Shown in pieces: positions 17,182 through 26,943 of a DNA stretch of 64,000 bases (its first letter is position 1; each line of letters starts with the position of its first letter). Both the position numbers and the translations under genes were made by a program. A model generated the notes under the pieces. It ran no database searches. It was given only the letters and a program-made list of their open reading frames with translations, and had not been told where the DNA came from. Source of the stretch: Sphingobium sp. AS12 (GTDB lineage: Bacteria > Pseudomonadota > Alphaproteobacteria > Sphingomonadales > Sphingomonadaceae); the NCBI RefSeq assembly GCF_019097845.1, contig NZ_JAHRGM010000035.1:62001-126000 (forward strand), given 5' to 3'.

Positions 17182-18066
17182 CTATTGCCTTCCATCGGGC
17201 GGGGTCTGTGCCGCCCTATCCTGTTCGCGGTCGTGATGACGGGCCACGGCTGCCGTTGCGGCGCGGCCGCGCGGGCCGTTGAAATATTCCTGTATCCACG
17301 GATGATCGGTGGCCAGCAATTCGTCGATCGTGCCGACCGCAATGACCTTCTTGTCGGCCAGCACGGCGACACGGTCGCAGATTGAATAGAGCGTATCAAG
17401 ATCATGGGTGATCAGGAACACGGTCAGCCCCAGCGTCTGCTGCAACTGGCGGGTCTGTTCGTCAAACGCCGCCGCGCCGATCGGGTCCAGCCCGGCGGTT
17501 GGTTCGTCCAGAAACAGCAGGTCCGGGTCCAGCGCCAGCGCACGGGCAAGGCCGGCGCGCTTCTTCATGCCGCCCGACAGTTCGGACGGATATTTGGGAC
17601 CAGCCTCAGCCGGCAGCCCGGTCATGCGGATCTTGTAGGCGGCGATTTCGTCGCGCAGTTCCGCGCCGATATTGGGATAATATTCGCGGATCGGCACTTC
17701 GACATTTTCAGCGACCGTCAGCGTCGAAAACAGCGCGCCGCCCTGAAACAGCACGCCCCAGCGCTTGCGGATCGCCAGCGCTTCATCGTCCAGCCGCCCG
17801 ACCATCGATTCGCCAAAGACGTGGATTTCGCCCTCGTCGGGGGTCTGGAGGCCGATGATTGCGCGCATCAGCACCGACTTGCCCGTGCCGGACCCGCCGA
17901 CCACGCCCAAAATCTCGCCCTTGCGCACGTCCAGGTCCAGCCCGTCATGCACGATCTGATCGCCGAAACTGTTGCGGATACCGCGCACCGAAATCGCGAT
18001 GTCGCTCTGCGCCATCGTCTGTTCGATCCGGGCGTCCTCGGCGGCCATGGCATCCTGCTCCGCCAT
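17182..18066 (-). CDS. mlaF: ABC transporter ATP-binding protein (MlaF-like)
   Basis: Cytoplasmic ATPase of the MCE lipid transporter. Walker A GGSGTGKS, Q-loop, ABC signature LSGGMKKRAGLARALALDPD, Walker B LLFLDEPTAGLDP and the H-loop LITHD are all present in order. The correct start is the ATG at 18066, which shares one base with the TGA of the permease gene; upstream open sequence in this frame is antisense or shadow of the permease. 294 residues. Confidence 0.93.
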   Translation of the reverse strand: MAEQDAMAAEDARIEQTMAQSDIAISVRGIRNSFGDQIVHDGLDLDVRKGEILGVVGGSGTGKSVLMRAIIGLQTPDEGEIHVFGESMVGRLDDEALAIRKRWGVLFQGGALFSTLTVAENVEVPIREYYPNIGAELRDEIAAYKIRMTGLPAEAGPKYPSELSGGMKKRAGLARALALDPDLLFLDEPTAGLDPIGAAAFDEQTRQLQQTLGLTVFLITHDLDTLYSICDRVAVLADKKVIAVGTIDELLATDHPWIQEYFNGPRGRAATAAVARHHDREQDRAAQTPPDGRQ

Positions 18067-19175
18067 CAGTTCCACCCCAGCCAGGTGAAGAATACGGCGA
18101 ATATGGCGTCCAGGACGATGACCAGGAAGATGGCCTGCACGACCGCAGCGGTGGTGCGCAGCCCCACTTCCTCGGCATTGCCCTTGACCTGCATCCCCTG
18201 AAAACAGCCCGAAATGGCGATGATCAGGCCGAATACCGGTGCCTTGATCAGGCCCACCCACAGGTCGGTGATCGGCACGACTTCGCGCAGCCGCTGGACG
18301 AAGGTGATCGGCGGTATGTCCAGCGCAATCGCACAGAGGAAGCCGCCGCCAATCACCGCCATGATCGATGCGTAAAAGCCCAGCAGCGGCATCATGATGA
18401 CGACCGCCAGCGTGCGCGGCAGCACCAGCGCCTCCATCGGCGACACGCCGATCGTGCGCATCGCATCCACTTCCTCGGTCAGCTTCATCGTTCCAAGCTG
18501 CGCGGCAAAGGCGGAGCCGGATCGGCCCGCGACCATGATGGCGGTCATCAGCACGCCCAGTTCGCGGAAGGTCAGGCGCCCGACCAGATTGATCGTCAGC
18601 ATTTCCATGCCGAACTGGCGCAACTGCACCGATCCCTGCTGCGCAATGACGATGCCGATCAGGAAACTCATTAGGCCGATAATGCCTAGCGCGGATACGC
18701 CGACCACCTCGAACCGCTGCACCACCGCATTGACGCGGAAGCGGCTGGGGTGGCGGATGACGCTCCAGGCGGCGACCAGCGTGCCACCGAAAAAACCAAG
18801 CAGACCCAGCATGGTCGATCCGGCGGTGCTGACCGCCTCGCCAATCTGGCTGACAATGCGGGTGACGGCAGGGACATGATCGGGACGGATCGCCACCGGC
18901 TCGTCCAGCGCGCCGACCGCTTCGATCAGGCGCATCGTATCGTCGCGCCCGCCCGTGATCGGGCTGTTCAGCCGCTTGGCGGTGCGATGCACGGTCCACG
19001 CGCCGATCGTGTCGATATGCTCGACGCCCGACAGGTCGATGGCGCTGACTGGTCCCTGCACCGCATCCAGCCGACTGGGCAGGTCATGCAGACAGGCGAC
19101 CGCCAGCGACCCGGAAAGCCGGATCACTGTGCCGTCGTCACGCATTTCTTCAGCAAGATCGGCGGCTTTGTTCAT
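18066..19175 (-). CDS. mlaE: MlaE-type permease with N-terminal STAS-like domain
   Basis: Integral-membrane subunit of the MCE transporter. Residues about 15-110 form a STAS-like domain (LSGSLAVACLHDL, AIDLSGVEHIDTIGAW) that in E. coli is a separate protein, MlaB. The remainder is the permease with FLIGIVIAQQGSVQLRQFG, TFRELGVLMTAIMVAGRSGSAFAAQLGTMK and EVDAMRTIGVSP, all typical of the family. First gene of the operon; a 98-base gap separates it from the divergent HAD phosphatase gene. Confidence 0.93.
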   Translation of the reverse strand: MNKAADLAEEMRDDGTVIRLSGSLAVACLHDLPSRLDAVQGPVSAIDLSGVEHIDTIGAWTVHRTAKRLNSPITGGRDDTMRLIEAVGALDEPVAIRPDHVPAVTRIVSQIGEAVSTAGSTMLGLLGFFGGTLVAAWSVIRHPSRFRVNAVVQRFEVVGVSALGIIGLMSFLIGIVIAQQGSVQLRQFGMEMLTINLVGRLTFRELGVLMTAIMVAGRSGSAFAAQLGTMKLTEEVDAMRTIGVSPMEALVLPRTLAVVIMMPLLGFYASIMAVIGGGFLCAIALDIPPITFVQRLREVVPITDLWVGLIKAPVFGLIIAISGCFQGMQVKGNAEEVGLRTTAAVVQAIFLVIVLDAIFAVFFTWLGWN

Positions 19176-19273
19176 GCGATGGGATTACTGGTCCAATATC
19201 GGTTGCACGGCAAGCCGAAACGGCCCAACTGCAAGCCAGAACGAAGCATAGAGGCAAAAGTTTCGGACACGGC

Positions 19274-19948
19274 ATGACGCACCGGCTGGCAATTTACGAC
19301 ATGGACCGGACGGTGACGTTCAGCGGCACCTATACCGGCTTTCTCATCCACATGGCGCGCGCCATGGCCCCGTGGCGGCTGGCGCTGCTGCCCTGCGTCG
19401 GGCTGCTGATGCTGGCCTATGTGGCCAGACTGATCACCCGCCAGCGGCTGAAGGAACTGAATCAGGCGCTGATGATTGGCTTCAATGTCGAACGCGCGCG
19501 CTTGATGCCCCATGTCGAAACCTATGCTGACAAGGTGGTTGCGACAAATTTGCGCCAGGGCGCGGTGGCGCAGATCGCGCAGGACCGGGCCGATGGCTAT
19601 CGTCTCGTCCTCGCCACTGCCTCCTACCGCCTCTATGTCGAGCCGATAGCCCGGCGGCTGGGCTTCGACGCCGTGATCGCGACCGATCACCTGTCCCAGG
19701 ACTTGCGATATGTCCGCGCCAAGATTGCGGGCGAAAATTGCTACGACACCGGCAAGCTGCGAATGATCAAGGCGTGGATGGCGGCCGAAGCGATCGACCG
19801 TAGCCAGGCCCATATCCGCGCTTACTCCGACCATGTATCGGACGCGCCGATGCTGGAATTTGCCGACATCCCCTTCGCCTCCAACCCGCACAAGAAGCTG
19901 GCCAGGCTGGCGGCGGCGCGCGGCTGGACGCGGGTGGACTGGACGTAA
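19274..19948 (+). CDS. HAD-IB family phosphatase
   Basis: Phosphoserine-phosphatase-like HAD hydrolase of 224 residues. Motif I is IYDMDRTVT at residues 7-15 (nucleophile Asp in DxDxT form), motif II is LVLATASYRLYVEP with the catalytic Thr/Ser, and motif III/IV is represented by KLRMIKAW and the late AYSDHVSDAPML acidic pair. Substrate unknown; relatives act on phosphoserine, phosphatidylglycerol phosphate or sugar phosphates. A type A palindrome follows the stop and separates it from the converging AsmA gene. Confidence 0.87.
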   Translation: MTHRLAIYDMDRTVTFSGTYTGFLIHMARAMAPWRLALLPCVGLLMLAYVARLITRQRLKELNQALMIGFNVERARLMPHVETYADKVVATNLRQGAVAQIAQDRADGYRLVLATASYRLYVEPIARRLGFDAVIATDHLSQDLRYVRAKIAGENCYDTGKLRMIKAWMAAEAIDRSQAHIRAYSDHVSDAPMLEFADIPFASNPHKKLARLAAARGWTRVDWT

Positions 19949-19957
19949 TATCCCCAC

Positions 19958-20027
19958 CTCCGTTCGTTTCGAGCGAAGTCGAGAAACTGGCGCGCACGTT
20001 TCTCGACTTCGCTCGAAACGAACGGAG
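19958..20027. repeat. Type A dispersed palindrome between convergent genes
   Basis: Arms CTCCGTTCGTTTCGAGCGAA plus GTCGAGAAAC and reverse complement, with a loop of about 10 bases. It occupies most of the gap between the converging HAD phosphatase and AsmA genes. Same element as at 15496 and 45863. Confidence 0.85.
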
Positions 20028-20035
20028 AATTGCGT

Positions 20036-21883
20036 TTAACGCATCGCCGACCGCGCCAGCCCCTCGCAATCCGCATCGGCTGCGCGCGGCACCTTGTCCC
20101 CCGCAATCGCCTTGCCGATCATCTTGAGGATGCCCTTGGTCGATCGCACCTCGGCAGGCATGCGAATGTCCGGCTGCTTGATCGTCCCACCAATCGGCAC
20201 GGTGCCGCTCAGGCGCAACAGGCTGCCATGTTTGGGCTGACCGCTCATCGTCAGCGCCATCGCCTCGTCCGTCAGGCGGATTGTGCCGGTGACGCGGGTC
20301 TGGGCGCGGGACGTGTCGATCAGCACCGGATTGGCCCGCGCCACGCCACTGGCCACGTCGAACCGCGCCACCACGCAGCGCAGCACCGCTATCTTGTCCT
20401 TGTCCACCGTCAGCCCTTTGCCGACATCCTGTCCCATCAGCGCCGCCGTGCGCGCCGGGATCGACCCGTCGCGCGCCACCAGCGCGATCGTGCCGGATGA
20501 CCGCCCGACCGCCTGCCGGATCGTGCGCCCCGGCCCGCTCAATGCGATCCGCCCGACCAGCCCGCCATCGATCCGCGTTTCGGGAAAGAAATCGAGCAGG
20601 CGCGCCGATCGCAGGTTGAGCGCCAGATCGAGCCGGGGTCCGCCCTGCCGCTGATCGACCGCCAGCCGCCCGCTCAATATGCCGCGCGTCAGTCCCATCC
20701 GCAGCGGTTCGACCACCAGCCGACTGCGCTCCAGCGTCAATGTACCGCTCAGCGACCGGAACGGGCTGGAGCCGGGCCATAACAGCCTGTCTGCCTGCAC
20801 CGCCAGCCGCCCGTCGGTGCGCGCCATGCGCGACAGGTCGATTGCGGTATCGGGAATCAGCCGTTCGCCCAGCTTCGCCCGCTTGGCGGCGGCCTTGCGC
20901 TTGCCCTCATTGGACGCCAGATCGTCGAAATCGAACCGCGCGGACCGGATCGCGCCATCAATGCGCGTGCGTCCGTCGCGTTTGCGGATTGTGGCGTCGC
21001 CCGCAATATCGGACCGGCCGATCGTGCCTTTCAGGTTTTCAACCTTCCAGTCCGGCCGGTCGCGCACCACCTGCGCAGTGAGCCGCACGGGCTGCGTGCC
21101 GGGCAGGCCCGCCTCGATAATCGCGTCCAGCACGCGCAGGTCGATCGCGTGGCCGGTCACCTTGCCGCGCAAATGGCCGATGTCGAGCGGCCCGTCCATC
21201 GTGCCGTCGAACGTCATGCCGACCGCGTCACCGGCGATCTCCGCCTTGAACGGCCAGCGCGCACCCGCCCGATGCCCCAGGATCGGCGCGCCGCTGGCGG
21301 TCACCATCACGGGATGGCCGCGCACATCGCCGGTGCCGGACAGGCGCAATCCCCTGCCATCCACGATCAGCGCCGCATCGACCGACCGGCCACGCTTGTG
21401 ATCGCGATAGGCGATGCGGCTGTCGCTGACGGTCAGGCTGCGCAGGGCAGGGCGCTTGCCCTTGCTGTCGTCGGCGCGGCTGCGTTCCCCGCTCCAGCTT
21501 TCGCGGCCATCGGCGGCGCGATAGAAGGACAGGCGCGCGCGGCGCAGTTCCAGCGTTTCGAGCACCGGTCCGCCGGTCAGCAGCGCCAGCGCGGAAAATC
21601 CCACTCGCGCCTCGCCAACCCGCGCCAGATCGCCGCTCCCGGGCGCCCAGTCGGGCTGCGGCACGCGCATGTCGGTCAGGCGCACGACGGGGTGAAAGGA
21701 CAGGGCATCCTCGCGCACCATCGCGCCGATCGTCACCGGCTTGCCGATCCGCTCGGACAGGCGATCCTCGATCCTGCCCTTGAACATGCCCCATGGGAAA
21801 GCGGCCAGCAGCAGGATGGCCAGCCCGATCAGCACAAGCAGCCCGGCCCCTATGCGGACTGCCCATCGCGATCCTGCTCTCAT
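20036..21883 (-). CDS. AsmA family protein
   Basis: Large inner-membrane-anchored periplasmic protein of the AsmA/TamB-like bridge family, involved in outer-membrane lipid homeostasis. One N-terminal membrane helix after a basic start (GAGLLVLIGLAILLLAAFPW) is followed by the AsmA start RIEDRLSERIGKPVTIG, long repeated beta-sheet sequence, and a C-terminal region with GTIALVARDGSIPA and RLSGTVPIGGTIKQPDI typical of the family. The ATG at 21883 is preferred; the frame stays open 48 bases farther upstream through an Arg-rich run. 615 residues. Confidence 0.87.
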   Translation of the reverse strand: MRAGSRWAVRIGAGLLVLIGLAILLLAAFPWGMFKGRIEDRLSERIGKPVTIGAMVREDALSFHPVVRLTDMRVPQPDWAPGSGDLARVGEARVGFSALALLTGGPVLETLELRRARLSFYRAADGRESWSGERSRADDSKGKRPALRSLTVSDSRIAYRDHKRGRSVDAALIVDGRGLRLSGTGDVRGHPVMVTASGAPILGHRAGARWPFKAEIAGDAVGMTFDGTMDGPLDIGHLRGKVTGHAIDLRVLDAIIEAGLPGTQPVRLTAQVVRDRPDWKVENLKGTIGRSDIAGDATIRKRDGRTRIDGAIRSARFDFDDLASNEGKRKAAAKRAKLGERLIPDTAIDLSRMARTDGRLAVQADRLLWPGSSPFRSLSGTLTLERSRLVVEPLRMGLTRGILSGRLAVDQRQGGPRLDLALNLRSARLLDFFPETRIDGGLVGRIALSGPGRTIRQAVGRSSGTIALVARDGSIPARTAALMGQDVGKGLTVDKDKIAVLRCVVARFDVASGVARANPVLIDTSRAQTRVTGTIRLTDEAMALTMSGQPKHGSLLRLSGTVPIGGTIKQPDIRMPAEVRSTKGILKMIGKAIAGDKVPRAADADCEGLARSAMR

Positions 21884-21951
21884 ACCCACTGCGCACCCCC
21901 TCCTGCGGCGTCGTCGCCGTGCCGCGCTCAACGCACGACTCGACGCAGGGT

Positions 21952-22881
21952 TCAGAGGCGAACGGGGGAGGGGAGCGGCTCGCCCGCAAAATGGGCGGAC
22001 AGATTGGCGATCAGCATCTGCGCCATCTGCCCGACCGCCTCATGCGTAGCCCCGCCGGTATGCGGGGTCAGCACGCTATTGGGGACGTCCGCCCAGCGCG
22101 CCGGATCGGTCGGTTCGGGATCGAACACGTCGATCGCCGCGCCGCCCAGCCGCCCGCTTTTCAGCGCAGCGATCAACGCCGCCTCATCCACCAATTGCCC
22201 ACGCGCGACATTGACCAGCAGTCCCTCCGGCCCCAGCGCCTCCATGATCGCCGCCGAAATCATCTTGCGATTGCTCTCGTCGGCGCGTGCCGCGACCAGC
22301 AAAATGTCGCTCTGACGCGCGAGCGCCTCCAGACTGTCGGCGCGCGGGCAGGGGAGGGCGGGCTTGTCGCGCGGTCCCCACCAGCTGACCTGCATCCGCA
22401 TCGCCTGCGCCCGCTCCGCCGCCGCCATGCCGATCGACCCCATGCCGACGATCCCCAGCTTGGCCCCGCCCATCGAGCGGGTGCGCGTCTTGGCCTCGAT
22501 CGTCCACTTGCCAGCGCGCAAATGCCGGTCGCCGCCGACGATCCAGCGGCGATGGGCGATCATCAGGCCGATCGCATGGTCGGCCACATCCTGCGCATTG
22601 GCATCGCCCGCATGGGTCACCGCAATGCCGCGCGCCTTGGCCAGCGCCAGATCCACCCCGTCATAGCCCACGGTGAAGCAGGCGATCAGCGACAGGTTCG
22701 GCATTGCGTCGACCAGCGCGCGTTCCAGCGCAAATTCGCCAGCCCAGATCACCGCGTCCACCTGCGCCAGTGCCGCCGTATCGGGCTGCTCCCACAGAGT
22801 CATGACGTCATAATCCTGCGTCAGCAGCGGCACGATCGGGGCCAGCAAAGGCTGGCCCACCAACAGCAGAGGACGGCGCAT
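21952..22881 (-). CDS. D-isomer-specific 2-hydroxyacid dehydrogenase
   Basis: NAD(P)H-dependent reductase/dehydrogenase of 2-keto/2-hydroxy acids (glyoxylate/hydroxypyruvate reductase-like). Visible are the substrate-side segment ACFTVGYDGVDLALAKARGI, the Rossmann motif LGIVGMGSIGMAAAERAQAM, the catalytic Arg region VNVARGQLVDEAALI and the His of LTPHTGGATHEA. 309 residues from the ATG at 22881, which lies one base after the stop of the upstream PLP-enzyme gene, so the two are probably co-transcribed. Exact substrate unassigned. Confidence 0.9.
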   Translation of the reverse strand: MRRPLLLVGQPLLAPIVPLLTQDYDVMTLWEQPDTAALAQVDAVIWAGEFALERALVDAMPNLSLIACFTVGYDGVDLALAKARGIAVTHAGDANAQDVADHAIGLMIAHRRWIVGGDRHLRAGKWTIEAKTRTRSMGGAKLGIVGMGSIGMAAAERAQAMRMQVSWWGPRDKPALPCPRADSLEALARQSDILLVAARADESNRKMISAAIMEALGPEGLLVNVARGQLVDEAALIAALKSGRLGGAAIDVFDPEPTDPARWADVPNSVLTPHTGGATHEAVGQMAQMLIANLSAHFAGEPLPSPVRL

Positions 22882-22882
22882 C

Positions 22883-24202
22883 TCAGCCAATTGCCCGCAA
22901 CGCCTGGGCAAAATCGGCGATCAGATCGTCGGCATCCTCGCAGCCGATCGAGATGCGGACCATATTGTCGCCAATCCCCAACGCTGCCTTGCGCACGGCT
23001 GGCACCGACAAATGGGTCATCGCGGCGGGATGACTTGCCAGCGTCTCGGTCCCGCCAAGGCTCACGGCCAGCTTGGCGATCTTGAGCGCATCCAGAAAAG
23101 CAAAGGCCTCCGCCTCGCCACCTTTCAGGTAAAGCGAGAAGGTCGATCCCGCCCCGCTGCAATGGCGCGCATAAATGTCGCGCTGCCGTTCGCTTTCGGG
23201 AAAGCCCAGATAGACGATCTTCTCAACCTGCGGCTGGTCCTTCAGCCAGGCGCAGACCTTGGCGGCATTCTCACCCGCCCGGCTCATCCGCAACTCCAGC
23301 GTCTCAAGGCTGCGCAACAGCATCCACGCGCTATGCGGGTCCAATATGGTGCCGATCGTGTTGCGCATCAGCCGGATCGTGGTGATCAGCGCATTGGACC
23401 CCAGCACCCCGCCCGCGACCAGATCGCTATGCCCGCCGGCATATTTGGTCAGGCTATAGATCACCAGATCCGCGCCATGGGCCAGCGGCTTCAGCCATAA
23501 CGGACCCAGAAATGTATTGTCGATCGCGATCGGCGGCACATGGCTTTCGCCCGCAAACAGGAAGTTGCGCCGCGCGACAACCGCTTCGATATCGACCAGC
23601 ACATTGGTCGGATTGGCCGGACTTTCCAGATAGATCATCGCGACGCGGCCCAGACCCCTAGCCTTCTCGATCACCGCGCCAATCTCATCCTCGCTCGCGC
23701 CAGCGGGGAAATCGAGCCACTGCACCCCGAACTTGCCCAATATCCGCCCGATCAGCGATTCGGTCGCGGCATAGAGCGGCGCGGAATGGACGATCACGTC
23801 GCCCGGCTGCACCATCGCCAGCAAAGTCGTCGCGATCGCCGACATGCCGCTCGAAAAGAGCAATGCGTCCTCGGCTTCCTCCCACACCGATAGCCGATCC
23901 TCGGCAATCTCCTGATTGGGACCGTTGAAGCGCGAATAGACCAGGCCTTCCGATCCGCCCGGACGGATGCCCGTCACACCTTCAAAATGCCGCTTGCCCG
24001 CCGCCGCGCTCTCGAACGCGAAGGTGGAGGTGAGGAAGATCGGCGGCTTGAGCGATCCCTCCGACAGGGTGGGGTCATAGCCATGCCCCATCATCAGCGT
24101 CGCGGGTTTCAGCTTGCGTCCGTCAATCTCCATGATCGGCGGCTTGGGACGGCGACGGTTGGATTCGACACTGGTAAGGTCGGCTTCGGTTTCGCCAGAC
24201 AT
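22883..24202 (-). CDS. Cystathionine gamma-synthase family PLP-dependent enzyme
   Basis: Fold-type I PLP enzyme of the Cys/Met-metabolism family (cystathionine gamma-synthase/lyase, O-acylhomoserine sulfhydrylase or methionine gamma-lyase). Seen are LKPPIFLTSTFAFES, YSRFNGPNQ, the PLP-phosphate region LLFSSGMSAIATTLLA, the aspartate region and the lysine motif YSLTKYAGGHSDLVAGG. The C-terminal SLGGTETLASHPAAMTH is characteristic. The N-terminal 35 residues precede the conserved core. Which reaction it performs cannot be decided from sequence. Followed immediately by the 2-hydroxyacid dehydrogenase gene. Confidence 0.88.
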   Translation of the reverse strand: MSGETEADLTSVESNRRRPKPPIMEIDGRKLKPATLMMGHGYDPTLSEGSLKPPIFLTSTFAFESAAAGKRHFEGVTGIRPGGSEGLVYSRFNGPNQEIAEDRLSVWEEAEDALLFSSGMSAIATTLLAMVQPGDVIVHSAPLYAATESLIGRILGKFGVQWLDFPAGASEDEIGAVIEKARGLGRVAMIYLESPANPTNVLVDIEAVVARRNFLFAGESHVPPIAIDNTFLGPLWLKPLAHGADLVIYSLTKYAGGHSDLVAGGVLGSNALITTIRLMRNTIGTILDPHSAWMLLRSLETLELRMSRAGENAAKVCAWLKDQPQVEKIVYLGFPESERQRDIYARHCSGAGSTFSLYLKGGEAEAFAFLDALKIAKLAVSLGGTETLASHPAAMTHLSVPAVRKAALGIGDNMVRISIGCEDADDLIADFAQALRAIG

Positions 24203-24389
24203 AGATGATCTCCTGCTCGATACGGCGTCTGCTGCGCCGCTCCTGATGGCGTGATGATAACGCAGGGACGGGCCGGAGGGCCAGAGGGTGGCGTAAGAAT
24301 ATTTCGCGCGTTGGTATTTTAGTTACCACGCAAGCGGTCACTCCTACGAAGCCGGTGACACCGGACGGGCGCCTCCCTACATCCCCTGC

Positions 24390-26798
24390 ATGGAAATCCT
24401 CCCCTCGGTGCTGGAGCAATGGTTCGCCGCGCGCGACTGGACCCCGCGCGCGCATCAGCGGGCGATGCTGGCTGCCGCGCGCCGGGGCGATCATGCGCTG
24501 CTCGTCGCCCCGACCGGCGCGGGCAAAACGCTCGCGGGCTTCCTCCCCACGCTCACCGACCTGATAGAGCGACCGACCGACCGGCTCCACACCCTTTATG
24601 TTTCACCGCTCAAGGCGCTGGCGGTCGATGTCCGTCGCAATCTGCTGGCCCCGATCGAGGAAATGGCACTGCCCATCCGCGTCGAAACCCGCACCGGCGA
24701 CACGCCATCCGACCGCAAGGCGCGGCAGCGCGTCAAGCCGCCCCACATCTTGCTCACCACACCCGAATCGCTCTCGCTGCTGCTCAGCTATCCCGACGCA
24801 GCGCTGATGCTCGCGGACCTGCAAACCGTGATCGTCGACGAAGTCCACGCCTTCGCCACCCAGAAACGCGGCGACTTGCTCAGCCTGTCGATGGCGCGGC
24901 TCCAGACGATCAATCCCGGCCTGCGCCGCGTCGCCTTGTCCGCCACCGTCGCGGACGTTGACGCCTATCGCGCCTGGCTCGCGCCCAATGGCGATATCGA
25001 CACGGTCGCCGCCGTGCTGGGCGAAGCGGGCGCAGAACCCAACGTCACCATCCTTATCCCCGAAGGCCGCGTCCCCTGGTCGGGCCATTCGGGCAAATAT
25101 GCGGCCAATCAGGTCATGGCGGAAATCGCCGCGCACCAGACCACGCTTGTGTTCTGCAACACACGCGGCCTCGCTGAACTCATCTTTCAGTCATTATGGT
25201 CGGCGAACGACGCCAACCTGCCCATCGCCATCCACCATGGCAGCCTGTCGATCGAGGCCCGGCGCAAGGTGGAATCTGCCATGGCCGACGGCAAACTTCG
25301 CGCCCTCGTCGCCACCGCATCGCTGGACCTGGGCGTCGACTGGGGCAATGTCGATTGCGTCATCCAGATGGGCGCGCCCAAAGGCTCCTCCCGCCTGCTC
25401 CAGCGCATCGGTCGCGCCAACCACCGGCTCGACCAATCGAGCGAGGCGATCCTGATCCCCGGCAATCGCTTCGAATATCTCGAAGCCCGCGCCGCGCTTG
25501 ACGCGGTGGAGGCGGGCGAACGCGATGCCGATGATTTTCGCGCGGGCAGCCTCGACGTGCTGGCCCAGCATATCATGGGCCTCGCCTGCGCCGGGCCGTT
25601 CCGCGAAGAGGACATGCTCGCCGAAATCCAGTCCGCCACCCCCTATAGCGCGCTCACCCCCGAAGCTTTCGCTGCCGTCCTCCACTTCATCGAAGGCGGC
25701 GGCTATGCGCTGCGCGCCTATGACCGGTTCAAGCGGCTGACGCAGGACAGCGACGGCACATGGCGCGTCTCCCATCCCCGCTTCATCCAGCAGCATCGCC
25801 TGAACGCGGGCATCATCGTCGATCAGCCAGCCCTCGCCGTCCGCTTCGCCAATGGCCGCAAGCTCGGCACGGTGGAGGAGGGGTTCGCAGCCCAACTGAC
25901 GCCCGGCGACAGCTTCTTCTTCTCAGGCATGGCGCTGGAGGTGGTGAAGATGGACACCAGCGACCTGATCGTCCGCGCCACGTCCAAACAGGCGCGCATC
26001 CCCAGCTGGGGCGGCACCCGCATGGCCATGTCCACGCGGCTGGCCGACCGGGTCCGCACCTTCCTTGCCAGTCCCGATCAATGGCACCGCTTCCCGCCCG
26101 ACGTGCGCGAATGGCTCGACATGCAGAAATTGCGCTCGGTCCTGCCGCAACCGGGGCAATTGCTCATCGAAACCTTCCCGCATGAAGGGCGGCATTATCT
26201 GCTCTGCTACAGTTTTGAAGGCTGGAACGCGCACCAGTCGCTGGGCATGTTGCTCACCCGCCGGATGGAGAGCCAGGGGCTGATGCCGCTCGGCTTCGTC
26301 GCCAATGATTATGCGCTGGCCATCTATGGCATGAAGCCCGTCACCGATCCGCAAAGCCTGTTTTCCGCCGATATTCTCGACCATGAATTTATCGACTGGG
26401 TCGAACAGTCGAGCCTCTTGAAGCGCGCCTTCCGCGACGTTGCGGTCATATCCGGCCTGATCGAGCGCCAGCATCCCGGCAAGCGCAAGACCGGCCGGCA
26501 GGTCACTTTCTCCACCGACCTTATCTACGACGTGCTGCGCAAATATCAGCCCGATCATCTGCTGCTCAAGGCCGCCTGGGCCGACGCGCGCGCGCGCATG
26601 ACCGATGTGGGGCGGCTCGGCGACCTGATCGACCGCGCGGCGACGACCATGCTGCATGTCACGCTCGACCGTGTCAGTCCGCTTGCCGTCCCCGTCCTCA
26701 TCCTCATCGGTCGCGAGCATGTCGCGCAAAGCGCGGCGGACGACGCGCTGCTGATCGAGGCGGAGGCGCTGGTCGCCCAGGCGATGCGCCCCGATTGA
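24390..26798 (+). CDS. Ligase-associated DNA damage response DEXH helicase (Lhr-like)
   Basis: Superfamily 2 helicase. N-terminal RecA-like domains carry Walker A VAPTGAGKTLAGF (about residue 40), DEVH (VIVDEVHAFATQKRGD), SAT (ALSATVAD) and motif VI QRIGRANHRLD. The long C-terminal part (about residues 400-802) is the Lhr-core winged-helix/beta-barrel region, with TPGDSFFFSGMALEVV and PSWGGTRMAMSTRLADRV. Homologs usually sit beside an ATP-dependent ligase, exonuclease and a metallophosphoesterase; none of those are next to it here. The ATG at 24390 lies 187 bases from the divergent PLP-enzyme gene; that gap shows no clear feature. Confidence 0.92.
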   Translation: MEILPSVLEQWFAARDWTPRAHQRAMLAAARRGDHALLVAPTGAGKTLAGFLPTLTDLIERPTDRLHTLYVSPLKALAVDVRRNLLAPIEEMALPIRVETRTGDTPSDRKARQRVKPPHILLTTPESLSLLLSYPDAALMLADLQTVIVDEVHAFATQKRGDLLSLSMARLQTINPGLRRVALSATVADVDAYRAWLAPNGDIDTVAAVLGEAGAEPNVTILIPEGRVPWSGHSGKYAANQVMAEIAAHQTTLVFCNTRGLAELIFQSLWSANDANLPIAIHHGSLSIEARRKVESAMADGKLRALVATASLDLGVDWGNVDCVIQMGAPKGSSRLLQRIGRANHRLDQSSEAILIPGNRFEYLEARAALDAVEAGERDADDFRAGSLDVLAQHIMGLACAGPFREEDMLAEIQSATPYSALTPEAFAAVLHFIEGGGYALRAYDRFKRLTQDSDGTWRVSHPRFIQQHRLNAGIIVDQPALAVRFANGRKLGTVEEGFAAQLTPGDSFFFSGMALEVVKMDTSDLIVRATSKQARIPSWGGTRMAMSTRLADRVRTFLASPDQWHRFPPDVREWLDMQKLRSVLPQPGQLLIETFPHEGRHYLLCYSFEGWNAHQSLGMLLTRRMESQGLMPLGFVANDYALAIYGMKPVTDPQSLFSADILDHEFIDWVEQSSLLKRAFRDVAVISGLIERQHPGKRKTGRQVTFSTDLIYDVLRKYQPDHLLLKAAWADARARMTDVGRLGDLIDRAATTMLHVTLDRVSPLAVPVLILIGREHVAQSAADDALLIEAEALVAQAMRPD

Positions 26799-26943
26799 CT
26801 GTTTCTCCAGCAATCATCGAAAGCGCCACTATCTGAAAGCAAGATAAGCCGTTTCTCTTGGCGAACTTTCGGGTTCATGCAGCGTTTCCCAGTCCGAGGG
26901 GTGTCGATCGCCACGATCGACGAAACAACAGAGGAACCTGATC

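Noticed and set aside
17182..18999. Apparent 605-residue fusion of unknown sequence with the MlaF ATPase
   Set aside because: Everything before 18066 in this frame overlaps the permease gene in another frame; the ATPase starts cleanly at the ATG sharing one base with the permease stop.
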